Of a stretch of 64,000 bases of DNA, positions 1 to 12,008 are shown piece by piece. The position numbers were made by a program, and so were the translations under genes. Source of the stretch: Phoronis australis (Eukaryota > Phoronida > Phoronidae); assembly GCA_002633005.1 (NCBI GenBank), contig NMRA01000140.1:298367-362366 (forward strand). Direction: 5' to 3'. Within the stretch, counting starts at the first letter, position 1; each line of letters opens with the position of its first letter. Under the pieces are notes generated by a model. That model was not told the DNA's origin. It searched no databases and saw only the letters and a list, made by a program, of their open reading frames with translations.

Positions 1-484
1 CTGGAGAAAACAGCACAGGGCGAATCACTACTGGTTCCAGGAATTGCGCGCTCTGGGGGTACGTTAGGAGGCACGGGTGACAGTACAGTAGATGAAGTGC
101 CTCCACTGGCTCCAGTCACTGTACTGGCCACAGCTTGCGAGGCTTCTCGCTTCAAAAACGCACTTCTCGGGGGTGGCGACGGGGCACTGCCGGGAGTCAA
201 CACAGACGGAATGGCATCCTTCTTCAGGCGTTGTTTCGCAGGGACCTTCATCAGTTCAGCGTACAAATCCCTTTCGTAATCGGACGGCAGTAAGTGCTTG
301 CCACACACGTACGGTAATTCTCCACTGCTTTGTACGTTGCGTGGACGGGTAACGCTGCGTTCTTCACACGAACGAGCCAAGTACGGCGAAGTGTGTCATC
401 CATCGGAAAGCGATGCAAAGGTACTCCCAAAGCGCGCGTGAGCCGATAATTAGTACATCCCGGTACGCAACAACAGTGTGGCAT
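1..484 (-). CDS. THAP-domain zinc-finger protein, 5' part, frameshifted, runs off left edge
   Basis: The ATG at 484 starts a THAP (C2CH) DNA-binding domain. Visible are the N-terminal MPHCCCVPGC, matching the family's C-x4-C, then the PLHRFP block and RRTW. The second metal-ligand pair reads VCGKHLLPSDYERDL, and the AVPxxF-type end of the domain appears as DAIPSVL. The first half and the CxxH half lie in different frames: the switch falls near 302-314, within the GTACGTGTGTGG stretch, and looks like a 2-base insertion or a sequencing error. After the domain the frame stays open to base 1 with a Pro/Ser-rich linker. THAP domains bind DNA in transcription factors and in P-element-like transposases; the C-terminal part that would tell these apart is outside the window. 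The THAP assignment is firm; whether the gene is functional is unknown. Confidence 0.78.
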
Positions 485-590
485 GTTGACTGACTAGTGA
501 ATGAAAGCAAATGACGACGGAACTTAACACAACCGAGGTAGAACAATGACTGACTCGGCAGCTCTCACAGTCAGACTATATGAAAAGAAA

Positions 591-602
591 TTGGCGCGAA
601 AT
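591..602 (-). promoter_or_regulatory. E2F-like site upstream of the THAP gene
   Basis: On the minus strand the sequence reads TTCGCGCCAA, close to the E2F consensus TTTSSCGC, about 105 bases upstream of the THAP start codon. This is a motif match only; no TATA box or mapped start site supports it. Confidence 0.25.
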
Positions 603-3600
603 GCTTGCCTCCTAAAACGTCACTTCCGGAGTAGCGGACGAGTAACTAATAAAATTACGAAAAGCTGTAATTAAGTGGAAAATATGTCAAGGATAACCAA
701 CCAACCTTATTTTAGCTCAAAATGACATGGAAAAAGGTTGCCTTCGCCTTTAAGGGCGGGGCCCCTAAGTATGAAAATATCTATATTTTCAAATATCAAG
801 AAATGCGCAGCAACTGATGTTATCTGTCAGGTCATCAAATTTTCTCGATTGATATACAGTTTCGAGAAAAGAATAAAGCGAAAGTTGTCTCCGTTATCCC
901 TTGCCAGAGGGGCCTCTAGAAAAATATAGTTTTATATTCGCAAATTTGATTTATTGAATTTAAACATCTAGTAAATTAGTACGCTCCGCAAAAGCTTCGC
1001 TTTACAAATTTTGTCGATTTTCGAAATACATGTGCGCGTTTAGACGACCTGTGCTGCAAAAGCGAAGACCATAACGACAGTGTCCTGACCGGGGTCCTCA
1101 AAAGGTAAACAATGCTCTGATGCAGATTAGTTAAGTGTTCTCTTGAATTTTCTCGCTTATCCGTTTTTCGTAATTTTTCTTTTCTCGACTGTCCCCGGCA
1201 CCACGCCTATGTCGGTAGCCACGGTTTAACCAAGACGCCTTAAAATTTTTGGGGGGTCGTGCCCCCCGATTCCTACAGCCCTCGGACGGCATTGCTATCG
1301 GGCTGGAGTGAACATGGGACAGATAAAATTCCAACAGCAGTACAGGGAATGCAGGGCCGAGATTATCGGGACGAACCGCTTTTATATTAAAGCATAATAA
1401 GCGTCCAAGTAGCCAACGCACTTGTAGCCGGCTATACGTGAACAGTCACTTGCGCGTGGTGGTGTTTTGCGATTAGAACTACGTAGGCTCTACATCGGTT
1501 AAGTTGTAATCTGGCCTACTGATATGTTGCAGAATAACAATTCCAAACTTTTATTGATTGAAACTCATCCGCATAAATCAACAGTTCTATAATTGCCAAA
1601 TAAACGTCCGGACACGCAATCGAGACCACGGGGACCTTGTTTACTCATATCTCGTTGGCGGCAACACTGTTTCGCTAGTCTATTTGAGTGGCAGGTGACT
1701 CATAAGTATGTCGCACGCGCTGCCCCTACATATACTACCTGCAGTCGCGTCGTTTGTGTTTGGTTTGCGAACAGTTATGTGAACTTCCTTCAGCACCAAT
1801 GGATTTTACGAATAATCTGTCAAGGCGTGTTACACGACAAATATATACCTTATTTTCTATCACAAAGTTTGGTGAGTCGCTTCTGTTCATAGTCAGCAAC
1901 ATCTCTGTTTATGCTCGTGTGAATTTCTTGTCAGCAATAACGATCACAAATCTGCGCGCAAGTTCAAACCGTCTCAAACCGCAAATCGAAAATTTGTCAA
2001 CACCCGATAGCATCAAGATTTCGGACACCGTCAATTTTTTCCCGACTTTCTCATATTTCACGAATTTCGGACGGCCAATATTGCCTATTTCTAATACTTC
2101 GAACAACGACATTACAAGTCGACGCTGAAGTTTATTACCCGGTTATTAATGCGCGCGCGGAAAGAGTTCTCAGAGAATTGAAAATGAGCAACATTCTTTC
2201 AATTAATTGGTATATTTATCAAGGGAATGATGTTCATAGAGTATAAATAAAGGGTTCTGAATGGAGAATGTCCTCATTCGAAGCGTTCATTAACAAAACT
2301 GAGCATATGACTCAAGCCGTGTAACGTGCGTATAATGCCTCAATGCTAAATGGTCACAAGCTTTTTTGTTTCTCGGGAAGTTGTGCATCAATTTTTGCCA
2401 TTCGACTACTCTATATGATCGGTTTTAATCAAGCCTTAGTAATATGGAACTAAAATTTTAAATAAATGCCGAAGTAGTTATAAAGGTGAATTCTACTCTG
2501 ATGTGCTCTCAAGGCCTTGTCAATGATTACGTAATACTGCACAAGCGATTTGAGTGGTTGGCTGGCTCACTATAGAGGTATTGATAAGAAGGCTTTGTCT
2601 TGAGGGACAGCGGGCCTCTGGGCAAGGGAAGCGGTCGCTCTGTGAGGAGGCTTGACCGTCATGCAAACGAGGTTTATTTACAACTTGGGTACTTCTGGCG
2701 AACTGTGCAAAGTTGTTGGCTTTCAACAGAGATTTTCCCAGACTTTGTATGAACGCACCAAGCTTAAAAAAATTGGGGGCTGGAATTTTTGGGAAAGTCC
2801 ATCTTTTACTATAATATTCACTGAGTATGTTCAGAGTTATGAATTGAAGACGCTACATTTTGGTAGTTCCTGTCTTCTAGTGGAATATCGTCTCGTTTTC
2901 TACTAGTTCGTGCTTCTTTGACTGAGGCAGACCTTTTACCATTTCTCCAAATACGGGGCTCCTTCAAGCACAATGAAAAGTCCAATACAAAATGTTATCA
3001 TTTGTTATTCATTAAGCCAATATGATTCAACCTTTTAACATAATAAGTAACTTAAAATGCACAATACTTTACAACATTTAGCATTACAAACACTATTCAA
3101 CAGCAAAAGTTTCCACGACATGAAAGTGGACATACATGTAACTATTACCATGGTGACCGAATAGTGTTTCCTTACACCAGAATTTGACAAGCATGATTGA
3201 AAGAATATGAAGTTGCAAGGAACAATAATTGGAACCTTGAAACTTCACAATCCAACATAGCTTATTTCTCAAATTAAGATTATTCATATTGTTGACTTGA
3301 TAACCTGAATTAAGAAGCAATAAGTTACAAAACATGACTTGAAAGCAATTGAGACTTAAAATTTAGAAAAATATGGATCATTTTGTGACACCTAATCAAG
3401 CCTTGAACAGCAATTGGTATTCAAACAAAAAACCATTTCAAAATTATTTCAACTATTTTTAGCTTAGTGTAAGATCACCTGAATGGGAAATTCACAGTAA
3501 AATAATTCGAATTATCTTATATTTTTGCTTAAAAAACAAGAAATGGTACAAAGTTCCTTTTTTGTAGTAACGTTTGTCAAAATGTATCAACGTTAAATAT

Positions 3601-5263
3601 TCACAAATTACAAAGTAAGAGGTTGAACATGCCTTCCAGTTCAGCAAAAGTCGCCAATAAAACGGACCATGTTGTCGGTGCCGCCAGAAATGAGACGAAG
3701 TCCAACGGGAATTGTGAGCACATTTATCACTTAATGAGTAACAACTGCGAGGCTGAAATTTGGTGAACACTGTTGAATCGTGCAGAATAGTAAGTAAAGA
3801 TATGTCTCACTAAATTTCACCATAAATTGTTCGCGAAAACAATTTACACAAAGTTTTAGGCTCGCAACTTATACCGCTGTCCTCCAATATGCCCAACGCG
3901 ATCCAAACAAAGTAACCCAAATTTCTCCAAAAAAATTGCAATAACTTTACAGTGCTTGCCCCGATTTTGATACTTTTTCGATTTTTACTGAGTAGAATGC
4001 ACCACCTTTCCGATAATAGCAAAGCACTTTTTCAAAACAAGAAAAATTAGTCAAAACGGAAAAATTGGTTCGACTCATATTGGTTCCTAGGTTCGACCAC
4101 CCTACGTAAGGAAATAAACACACCAATGCTATTTTAACATAATAAATACGCGTAACATTCAAAAAAAAAATTCAACGACCACTAACTACAAACTATAAAT
4201 ACACTACACACACAAACGAATCACGAGATATTACTAATAAAACAAAATAATGACTTTTCAAGCAAGCGATAGCACATTCAGTTACAAGAAAAAATGGCGG
4301 CGTTCATGACAAGTTCCTGAAATAATGAGCCGGAAATGTACGGAAATAACCGATTACAGCCGGTAATTATACTCTCACAGAGAAGGGTCAATTACTGTTA
4401 AAAATCTGTTTTGGCAAGAAAGGCGAAAAGAATATAAATAAATGGTATCGAAAATAATATTTTATGTAGTAAGTATTTTCGGATACTGGAACCACATGGG
4501 CAGTTTGAGACCAGGACTTTAAGGGTGGATTTGACGTATTCTGCGCCATTCGGTGGTCATTTTAATTTTTGTTAGTACGACCCGCGTCGTTTTTGACATC
4601 ACTCTTTCCATCTACCTATCAACTTGAAGGATCATTATTAAAATTTGGAAATGTGTTCGTAATGAGAAGACCGAGGCCTTCGTTGATTTTCGGATGTGTT
4701 CAACTAATGTGGCCTCCCAAGTGACAATTTTATTTTTTCACGTCCACGCTTGTATCTCCTTTACCCTTTGCAAGATCTTTTTGAAATCTATCAGAGGTGC
4801 TCCTATGGAGATGGCAAGAGATGACGGCCAGTTTAAGACCAATTCAGCTACAGCTGTGCTCCCTAGTGGCTATTTTAGTTTTTGCGTTTGCTTCTATAAC
4901 TTCAGAGTTTCTTGACGCATTTTCATAAAATTTGGTAAATAATTTTGAGAGTCAACAAATATACACACGTTTGCGGTGCAGCTGCGTTGCTCTTGTACCG
5001 ATTAGTCGGGTTGACTGAAGCTGATGTACACAGTAAGTTACAAAACTGAGGAGGACTGCAGTTTGGGTATATATATATACCTCCCCCATTTCTGACAGCA
5101 TTCTCAGCAAAGCCATCTGTATGGGTTCGGGTTGAGGTGATGGTGGTGTTGTCTCCGTCCAGGGTTTATAGGGTGAGGGCCTTCAGAACTGCCTCCACTT
5201 GTGTCTGTTTTGCAGCAATCCCAGGGATGTCAAGGGTGATAGGAGGAGCGTTCAGGGCATTCT
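603..5263. other. No gene recognised
   Basis: AT-rich intergenic sequence. The open frames on both strands are short, with composition unlike protein, and no splice-consistent exon or known domain was found. A 67-residue minus-strand frame (1909-2112) has a protein-like look but no recognisable family. Confidence 0.5.
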
Positions 5264-5635
5264 TCAAAGTCTTGGAGCATTTCTAGTGGTTGGTTGATTG
5301 AGGATAGCAGAGGTTAGTGTTTCTGCTGAAGCACCTTGATGAGGTGGTTTGAGCTCTGCCTTTTGGTGCAGTGGATGTGACGGAAGCCGCTTCATTTTCT
5401 CGCTCTGTCTCAGGAGTTTCTCGTCTCGTCTTTCTTCCAGTGAGTTTAAGGCTACCGCCTTCTCCATTTCCGTGATGGGAATGGTCATTAGCCATTCAAG
5501 AAAACGCTTAATCCGCGAAACTAAAATTGGGATCATAACGTAGAATTGTCGTGAGGACTTGACAGGGACCTCAGGGGTCTCACACTCTACTGATTTATCC
5601 ACATAATTTTGAAAACGCTTTGCCCAGTCACACAT
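5264..5635 (-). CDS. Hypothetical 123-residue ORF, possibly spurious or relic
   Basis: An uninterrupted ATG-to-stop frame of 123 codons. The N-terminal half has a short aromatic/hydrophobic segment (FYVMIPILVSRIKRFLEWLM). The middle is a highly charged, probably helical stretch rich in Glu, Lys and Arg, followed by a Pro/His-rich tail. No family is recognised. A second minus-strand frame (5283-5495) is open over the same bases, so coding is not certain. No flanking splice sites or poly(A) signal tie it to a gene; it could be a relic of a mobile-element gag-like or ORF1 protein. Confidence 0.2.
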   Translation of the reverse strand: MCDWAKRFQNYVDKSVECETPEVPVKSSRQFYVMIPILVSRIKRFLEWLMTIPITEMEKAVALNSLEERRDEKLLRQSEKMKRLPSHPLHQKAELKPPHQGASAETLTSAILNQPTTRNAPRL

Positions 5636-8600
5636 TGTGTGTTATAAAAATGGTAAGCATACCAGCAGCTGGCGCAGCAAGTAGAACTACTCTCGTTTAT
5701 CACATTGGTGTAGACTCACAGTTGAACTAGCACCACATATTCACACATTGTCCTGGGTGGGAATTGGCCCAAGACAAGAGGTGTATAGTACGTGTCATGG
5801 GTGACTTTTCACATCAGTTTCTCTTCAGAGCTATGCTATGTCCAATAAAATTCTCTAGATGAGTGAGTTTCCGTATTTTATAGCGGACCCCATCCCCAAG
5901 ACTACCAGTACCAGATTAGTTACCAAATTAACATGAATAAGCTATTCAGTAAACGCTGTAAGATTACATTGGAATAAAAATTGACACCTACAATGAATTT
6001 TATTTGAAGTCAGAAGCACATTTTAAGTGTCGTGAAAAATGCACATTGTTAAATCACTTATAGCCTGTTTCACATATTTTAATTCAGATCTTAAATAAGA
6101 CTTGTTACAAAGATTATTAGTTTCCACATAAAGATCAAACGTCAAGTATGTTCTGCCTTACTAAAGTAGTTTTGTCATGTTTTCTTTTATAATTTGCTAG
6201 TATTTCTTTGACTATTCTGTTACAGGTGAAAGAAAATGACTGAAATCAGCCGGCTGACTCTCTATTTTACCTTTGGACAAAGGGAAAATCAATCCTTGAG
6301 CAATAATCTGAGAGAATTGAACTTCATTCAGAAATTCAGGCCTTGATATTACTGATTATGGACTCCCTTGCATGGGAAAATTATAATTGTTTTTAACAAT
6401 GTTGTTTCTTTGTATGTATGTGGTTGTTCATTTTGCCATTTTGTTTTTTAAATACACTGATAATTGTTTATTCTCGAATCTTGTGCATAGCAAATTCTTA
6501 TCCAGCTACCTACAATTGAAAACATACTTTTCTTGCATGTGGAACATTTGTTGTGGACAAGTTAACACAAAACATAAAATTGTTCAAAGGCCTTTCTTTT
6601 TAAGAAAGCCCTAAAATAATTACACACACAAACAAATCAAATGCAAACAAAGGGAATACTTCATTTTGATCGCTGCACATTTCTAGAGGTCAACAGGAAA
6701 ATGACATTTCGCAAGCGTAATCGGTAATCATTTCAGCTTTATAAAGAATAAGCACAACTGTACTGTATGGGGTTTTAAAACTGAGGAAATATTGCGGTTT
6801 CAATAATTAGTGACAAAATTGCCTGTTGATGAAAAATTTATTCGATCATTAAAGTGTAACATTAACGGGCTTTCTACTGGCAATAAGACAATCGATGCAG
6901 TCACTGAATGTCATTTCCCCATAATGTGTACCAAATTGAAAAGTTTTTACCAGTATTATAAAGCCTTTCCTCTGAAAGGAAAAATTAATGTCACTCAGTG
7001 AGCAAGGACAGGTATTTATACCAGATGCTTTTGGTTTTCATTTCACTGGGATCTAGTTTCAATGGCCTATAGAAGCGCTTGTAAAAAGGCCCAGTTTCGG
7101 CACATGGCTTTCCTTCATGTAAACTCATTCAGCCTCAATAACATCTACAATTAGATCCTTGTAGGTAAACACATCAGCATATCACTTGACTCGTTTTGTA
7201 CCCAAAATCTGACCCTGAACTAGACCAGAGTGTCACTAGGTCTTATTTAGCTTCAATCCCTCGTGTTTCTTCCACGAAAGGAAATAAGCTATTGTCCGCA
7301 CATGACTTATTGCCTATGAAAGGGCATCATCACCAACGAGGCTGACTTGTGTAGCAGTCGGATATAGTTCCTCTTCATACACAAACAATCCACTGGCACG
7401 TTGTCTTATGGTAACTTCGAACTGCGATTCACATTACTCCAGGGCCACTGACTTGTACATTGTGCCATGCAGCACTGCTGGTGTGTGGAAATGCTGTGGG
7501 AAGAGAAAGGAGTAACAAAGCTTGTTCGTTGTCTCCGATGTAGAAAGTAGGTTTTGACAACAGATCTCAGCACTGGATGGGAAGATCTTGCTGGCTAGCT
7601 GCAGTCAACTGCTTAAAACCAATTTTTGTCCTTTCAGGGTAGATGCACAAGCGATTCATATCTCTTCTGCACGGTACAAGCCCTCAAACCTAAAACCCAA
7701 AGGTCACGTGGAAACAGACATGATAGATTTCCATTTCAACGTGTTATAGAATTCCGGAAGACATAGGATAGGGAGTAAACAAATAGTCTAATGGATATTT
7801 GTCAAGTACCCTTTGCCATGGCAGTGGGCTTGGATTGTAATCTCAACTCACTAACCAATATCGAGTTAACAGCATAAACATTCACCATTCATTGATGTAA
7901 CTGTCTCTGATAAACCTGTTAGAAATCATTCCAAACAATAATACTGCTTTGATGTACGAAAAGATCCCGAGTGTTACGTCAAGTATCGTAACACACATCA
8001 CAACAAAGATTTACCCGACTGGCGACTGTCGCGAAGTCGACATCGGCGAGTACCTCACTTAACAGGCGTCAGTAGAATAAACATGGAGTAATCGTTAAAA
8101 TAATCACAAACCTTACCTTTATATAAGGTCGTGCTTACTTCCTCTCAAAGAAGAACCTTTTTCACGCAATCTCAGATTTAGTTGGCACGGCTACAAGCCA
8201 TTTCCCCATGTATTTAAGGGGCTCGCGAAGTCGAGGCTGTTAATCTATCACCACTAGTACACGCGCGCCCTCTAGTGAATGTAAATTTTCCGAATAGCCC
8301 CATTCAGATGTGTGTTTGTCCGTTCGTCCGTGGAACTGGAAGACGCAAAATATTCAGTAACAGTTCACGGACACATAATTCGCAAAGTGGAACGCATTAA
8401 AGGCAAATTGCAAGCAAAATGGCAAATGACAATAAATGTTACGTTAATGATGTCTTGAGACTCGCGCAGTGACCAGAACACATCTGACCAGTGTGACAAT
8501 ATTCGCAAGAGTGCCTGACCATGCCATATAACCCGCACTCGGTCATTCATAAACAAAATAGTGTTCACAGAACTCATAGCACAATGCGCATTAACAGTGA

Positions 8601-9261
8601 AATTCAACTTGACCGCCTGATCTTTTGGGTGCTTCACTATCCCTTCTCCAAAACTCCGACTTGTACAAACACAAACTGTCACTACGTTTTTATCATATTG
8701 CAACTTTTGACATCGCGTGAAAAATTTGGAAGTGAACGACAAAAATCAGCTCATTTGTTTCGTTCACCGTGTTTCCTGACTATCTTATTCATCCAGGCCC
8801 GCGTCATTGCGTTATGAACAAAGTAGGCCTACATGCGTAAGTCACACACAGCGTAATTGAATCAATCTACTATTGAATTTTTGTTGAATGAGAAGTTCGT
8901 CATAGCGACGGTTTTGGTAAAAAATGTTGTGGTCGGCAGTATGAAATTCTTAGACTCAAGGGATATTTTTACTGCCGAAAAATCAATTTAAGGATTTTTG
9001 TTGGAATGGGACAAACTTTTGAAGTTACTAGTTTAGTCTTTGAGATTGTGTTACATATCACCAATTCTCGACGTTTTCTTGCAGTTATTTGCTGAAGTAG
9101 GTGACTTAGCCAGTTAAACACGCTTAAAATACTTGGTCATTAATTGAAGGTGGTTTAGTTCCGCCAGCGCAGCGTTAGACTGAAATTCCGCACTGAAGCT
9201 GATCTCAGAAAATCACTTTTCTCGTTAGTTGAGGCCTAATTCTAGTCGTTTATTTTTTCAG
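5636..9261. other. No gene recognised
   Basis: AT-rich sequence with scattered short frames only. Upstream exons of the SGNH-like gene at 9262 probably lie here or further left, but none could be identified by eye. Confidence 0.45.
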
Positions 9262-9704
9262 GATACCTGGATTACGCGGTAAAGCTCGCCCAAGGGATTC
9301 CTCATCGAACGTTTGTAATCAACTCCGTTGGAGTACATGATAATTACAAAGGTTCTTTCGTCATCAACGGATACATCAAGCCATTTCTTAAAGCGTTGGA
9401 AGAAATAGGACGACGCTATACTCGTAAGAACACAACTGTTCTGTGGCCAAAGTATTTATGGGTAACACCCCCTCTGTCGGGATTGTTGAAATCGACAAGT
9501 TATCCACTGCAGACACCCCAGCATGTAGCAAATTATGCTGCCGAGACTAGTGCCTACTTACTGTCACGTGATGTAAAAGTGTTGAACACCTTGAACTATT
9601 CGACTAATGTGTTTAGCTGGGACGGTACCCACTACGGGAGGACTTACAATATGGAGCTGGTCCGGCTCATTCTCACCTATATTGACGGAATGAAAGAGTT
9701 TTGA
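9262..9704 (+). CDS. Terminal exon of an SGNH-hydrolase-like protein
   Basis: A polypyrimidine tract and TTTTTTCAG precede 9262, and the frame then stays open for about 147 codons to a TGA at 9702-9704. The exon starts in the middle of a codon. The C-terminal SWDGTHYG is the DxxH block that carries the catalytic Asp and His of SGNH/GDSL-type hydrolases and PC-esterase-like proteins. Earlier there is a FVINSVGVHDNY segment and a TPPLSG segment, consistent with the later blocks of that fold. The Gly-Asp-Ser (block I) part must lie in upstream exons that I could not find. Substrate unknown; related animal proteins are often secreted or Golgi acyl-esterases, but no signal peptide is visible in this exon. 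The exon is intact, yet a degraded LINE starts about 110 bases later. It could be the end of a real gene or an orphaned exon. Confidence 0.55.
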
Positions 9705-9814
9705 TCGAAATTAGTTGAAGGTTTGAGCAATTCTGTTACGGGTTAGCTGTTTAAAGAGAAATGAACAATTGTGTTTAGCCATATTTTAGGTATTGAGGGT
9801 AAAATTAGTTACAA

Positions 9815-11640
9815 GGAACTCCAATTTGTGTCACCTGGGTCTGTCGGGTTTACAGTAGAATTTCTTAAAAGTTTTGGAAGGACTTAGACGACTTCCTTCT
9901 TCGTCATATTTATGAAAGTTATGAAAATAACGAAATGTCTTCAACTTAGAAGACTGGAATTATTACATTAATTGCGAAACCAGATAATCCAACTCGATTT
10001 ATATAGAATTGGAGACCAGTAACTCTTCTTAACGCATTGTGCAAACTTGCTTCATGGTGTATCGCCAATAGAATGAAAACAGTACTGGTATTAAAAGATG
10101 TGATTTCGAGCGATCAGAATGGATTTATTAATGGTAGCTTCCTAGTAGAAAACATATATATGATATGAGTTAATGTGAAAATATTGATATTCCTGGCATG
10201 CTTTGTTTTTAATGTCTTGGATTTTGCAATTTTAAAGACTCCATTAAAAGGTGGATTACTACTTTCTACAGGAATCCCATCTCTCCGTATGTTAGCATTA
10301 GTTGTAAGACGGCTTGAAAGTGTCAAGGGCATAAGAATCAATAATGTCGAGTTCCTTGTCTCACAATATGCTGATGATACAATTTTCTCTTTAGACGGCT
10401 GTACAAGGTCCCTTTCGGCAGCAATGAGTATTTTAGACAAATATGCTGAAATATCTGTTTTAAAGGTGCATTATAGTAATATGCTGAAATATTTATTTTA
10501 AAGGTTAATTATAGTAAACCAGTGTTACATGGATAGGTAATAGAAAGTACTCAAAGTTTGTATTTCATAGGGACCATGATTCATATGAACTTCAATGAAA
10601 ATATTGTGAAATTAACAGTTTGCTGAAACCGTGGAGGAGGAGAATGCTGACCATGCGGGGTAAAAGTACTGTTTTAAAATCTTTAGTACCGTAATCGTTC
10701 GGGTTAACGCCCTAGGCGGTTAAATTGGCGAATCCAAAAAATCGGGGGAGTGCGGTTAACCGAGCAGTGGGCGGTTAAATCGAAAATCCACTTAAAGTCG
10801 GGGATGGGCGGTTAACTGAGCATGGGCGTTAACCCGAACGAGTACGGTAATTCCAAAGTTGTACATCTACTTTATTACCTAACCCACCTGTCTCAGTTTT
10901 AAAGGAACTCAATTCAATGGTTTCCAAATTTATGTGGAACGATAAGGCAGAATATTTTAAGAGACGTCTAGGTTAGCAAAATAGAAGCGGGTGGATGAAA
11001 AGTGTTAAATATTATGTTATTCAGCAAAGCTCTGGAGTTGTCTTGGATTAAGAGATTCGCTTCCACAAATTCTAAATGGGGAACGTTTGAAATTAAGACA
11101 GCTTTAGAAGCCAGAAAATTGATCGCTGAAAAGGGTTTGCTTTTAATGTTGAGACATGGAAAAATATACTTTACCTTTTGAAAGTACCCTAGACACTTAG
11201 TTGTTATGTTTGCAATACAAAATTCTACACAGAATTCTGGTAACCCAACATTTTTTGTATAAAATGAAGATAATTGTCTAACAAATGTTCATTTTGTGAA
11301 GATGAGACTGAAACTTTTGAACACATTTTGTGACTGTAAAGCTATTAGATATTTTCTGTCAGAAATAGAAATTCTCATATTATCAAAAGAGGAATACTTT
11401 TTGGTAACATTTCTGACACAGGAGGTAAATTTTTAAATTGGCTTGTGCTAACATGCAAAACATTCATTTATCAAGCGAGATTCATGGTTGTGATGCCATA
11501 TATTTTTGGTTTCATTGGAATGTTGAAATATGAATTCAACTGTCAGAAATTTCTGCTTTTGAAAAACGATTTTACGGAAGAATATAGTAAGCACTGGAGA
11601 TAATTATCCAGCATCTTATCTGGCGAGCATGCGTGATTGA
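9815..11640 (+). mobile_element. Decayed non-LTR retrotransposon, L1/Tx1 clade, reverse-transcriptase ORF remnant
   Basis: Translation in shifting plus-strand frames gives the landmarks of a Tx1-like ORF2 in order. They are SPGSVGFTVEF (family SPGxDG block, about 9830), NWRPVTLLNALCKLAS (about 10005), SSDQNGFI (about 10110), the catalytic core SQYADDT (about 10365), and far downstream a degenerate Cys/His tail with ETFEH (about 11310). The fingers/palm region between the FI block and YADD is much shorter than in an intact element, so there is an internal deletion. Many stops and frameshifts are present and a MITE interrupts it at 10689-10847. It is a dead copy. The last part is present again after 12009 because of the assembly duplication. 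Confidence 0.75.
10689..10847. mobile_element. 159-bp mariner-like MITE inserted in the LINE
   Basis: The terminal inverted repeats start CCGTAATCGTTCGGGTTAAC on the left and CCGTACTCGTTCGGGTTAAC on the reverse of the right end, and continue to about 24 bases with one mismatch. TA dinucleotides flank both ends (10687-10688 and 10848-10849), as expected for Tc1/mariner-type target duplication. The interior repeats GCGGTTAA several times. It has no coding capacity. Confidence 0.7.
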
Positions 11641-12007
11641 TTAAAAACAACTTGGTGTGCATGACTGTGTGTATGAATGTTTCTTTTCCATCATATATAC
11701 GCACTGTACAGTAGCGGATTTAGAGGCCATGACCCTCCCTAAAACTCTCCCAGATTCTATTTGGCAGTTCGGGGGTGCCAATGCCTGACGGGCAAAATCC
11801 TGGCTAATACTCTACTCTGTCCCCCCTCACAAAAAATCCTGGATCCGCCCGTGCTAACACATATCTTTGATCTAGTCAATAAAAATAATAATAAATCACA
11901 ATCTTACTTCGCTGAGTGACTTTTCCATAATACTTATCTACTCGAATCTGCTCTGGCTCAGGTGGATAAAAACAGGAAGTTGCGTAAAAACATGATCTGA
12001 AATCAAA
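11387..12007 (+). repeat. Left copy of a ~0.62 kb direct duplication ended by a single N (assembly artefact)
   Basis: This segment (LINE tail plus a CAGTGGCGG element) recurs almost base for base at 12009-12641, directly after the single N at 12008. The differences are scattered substitutions and one small indel near 11716/12340. It is best explained as two haplotype contigs joined without merging. Confidence 0.8.
11709..11853. mobile_element. Short TIR element, CAGTGGCGGAT family, copy A
   Basis: Begins CAGTAGCGGATTTAGAGG and ends CCTGGATCCGCCCGTG, so its ends are imperfect inverted repeats. The interior is non-coding. It sits in the LINE tail; no clear target duplication was found. Confidence 0.45.
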
Positions 12008-12008
12008 N

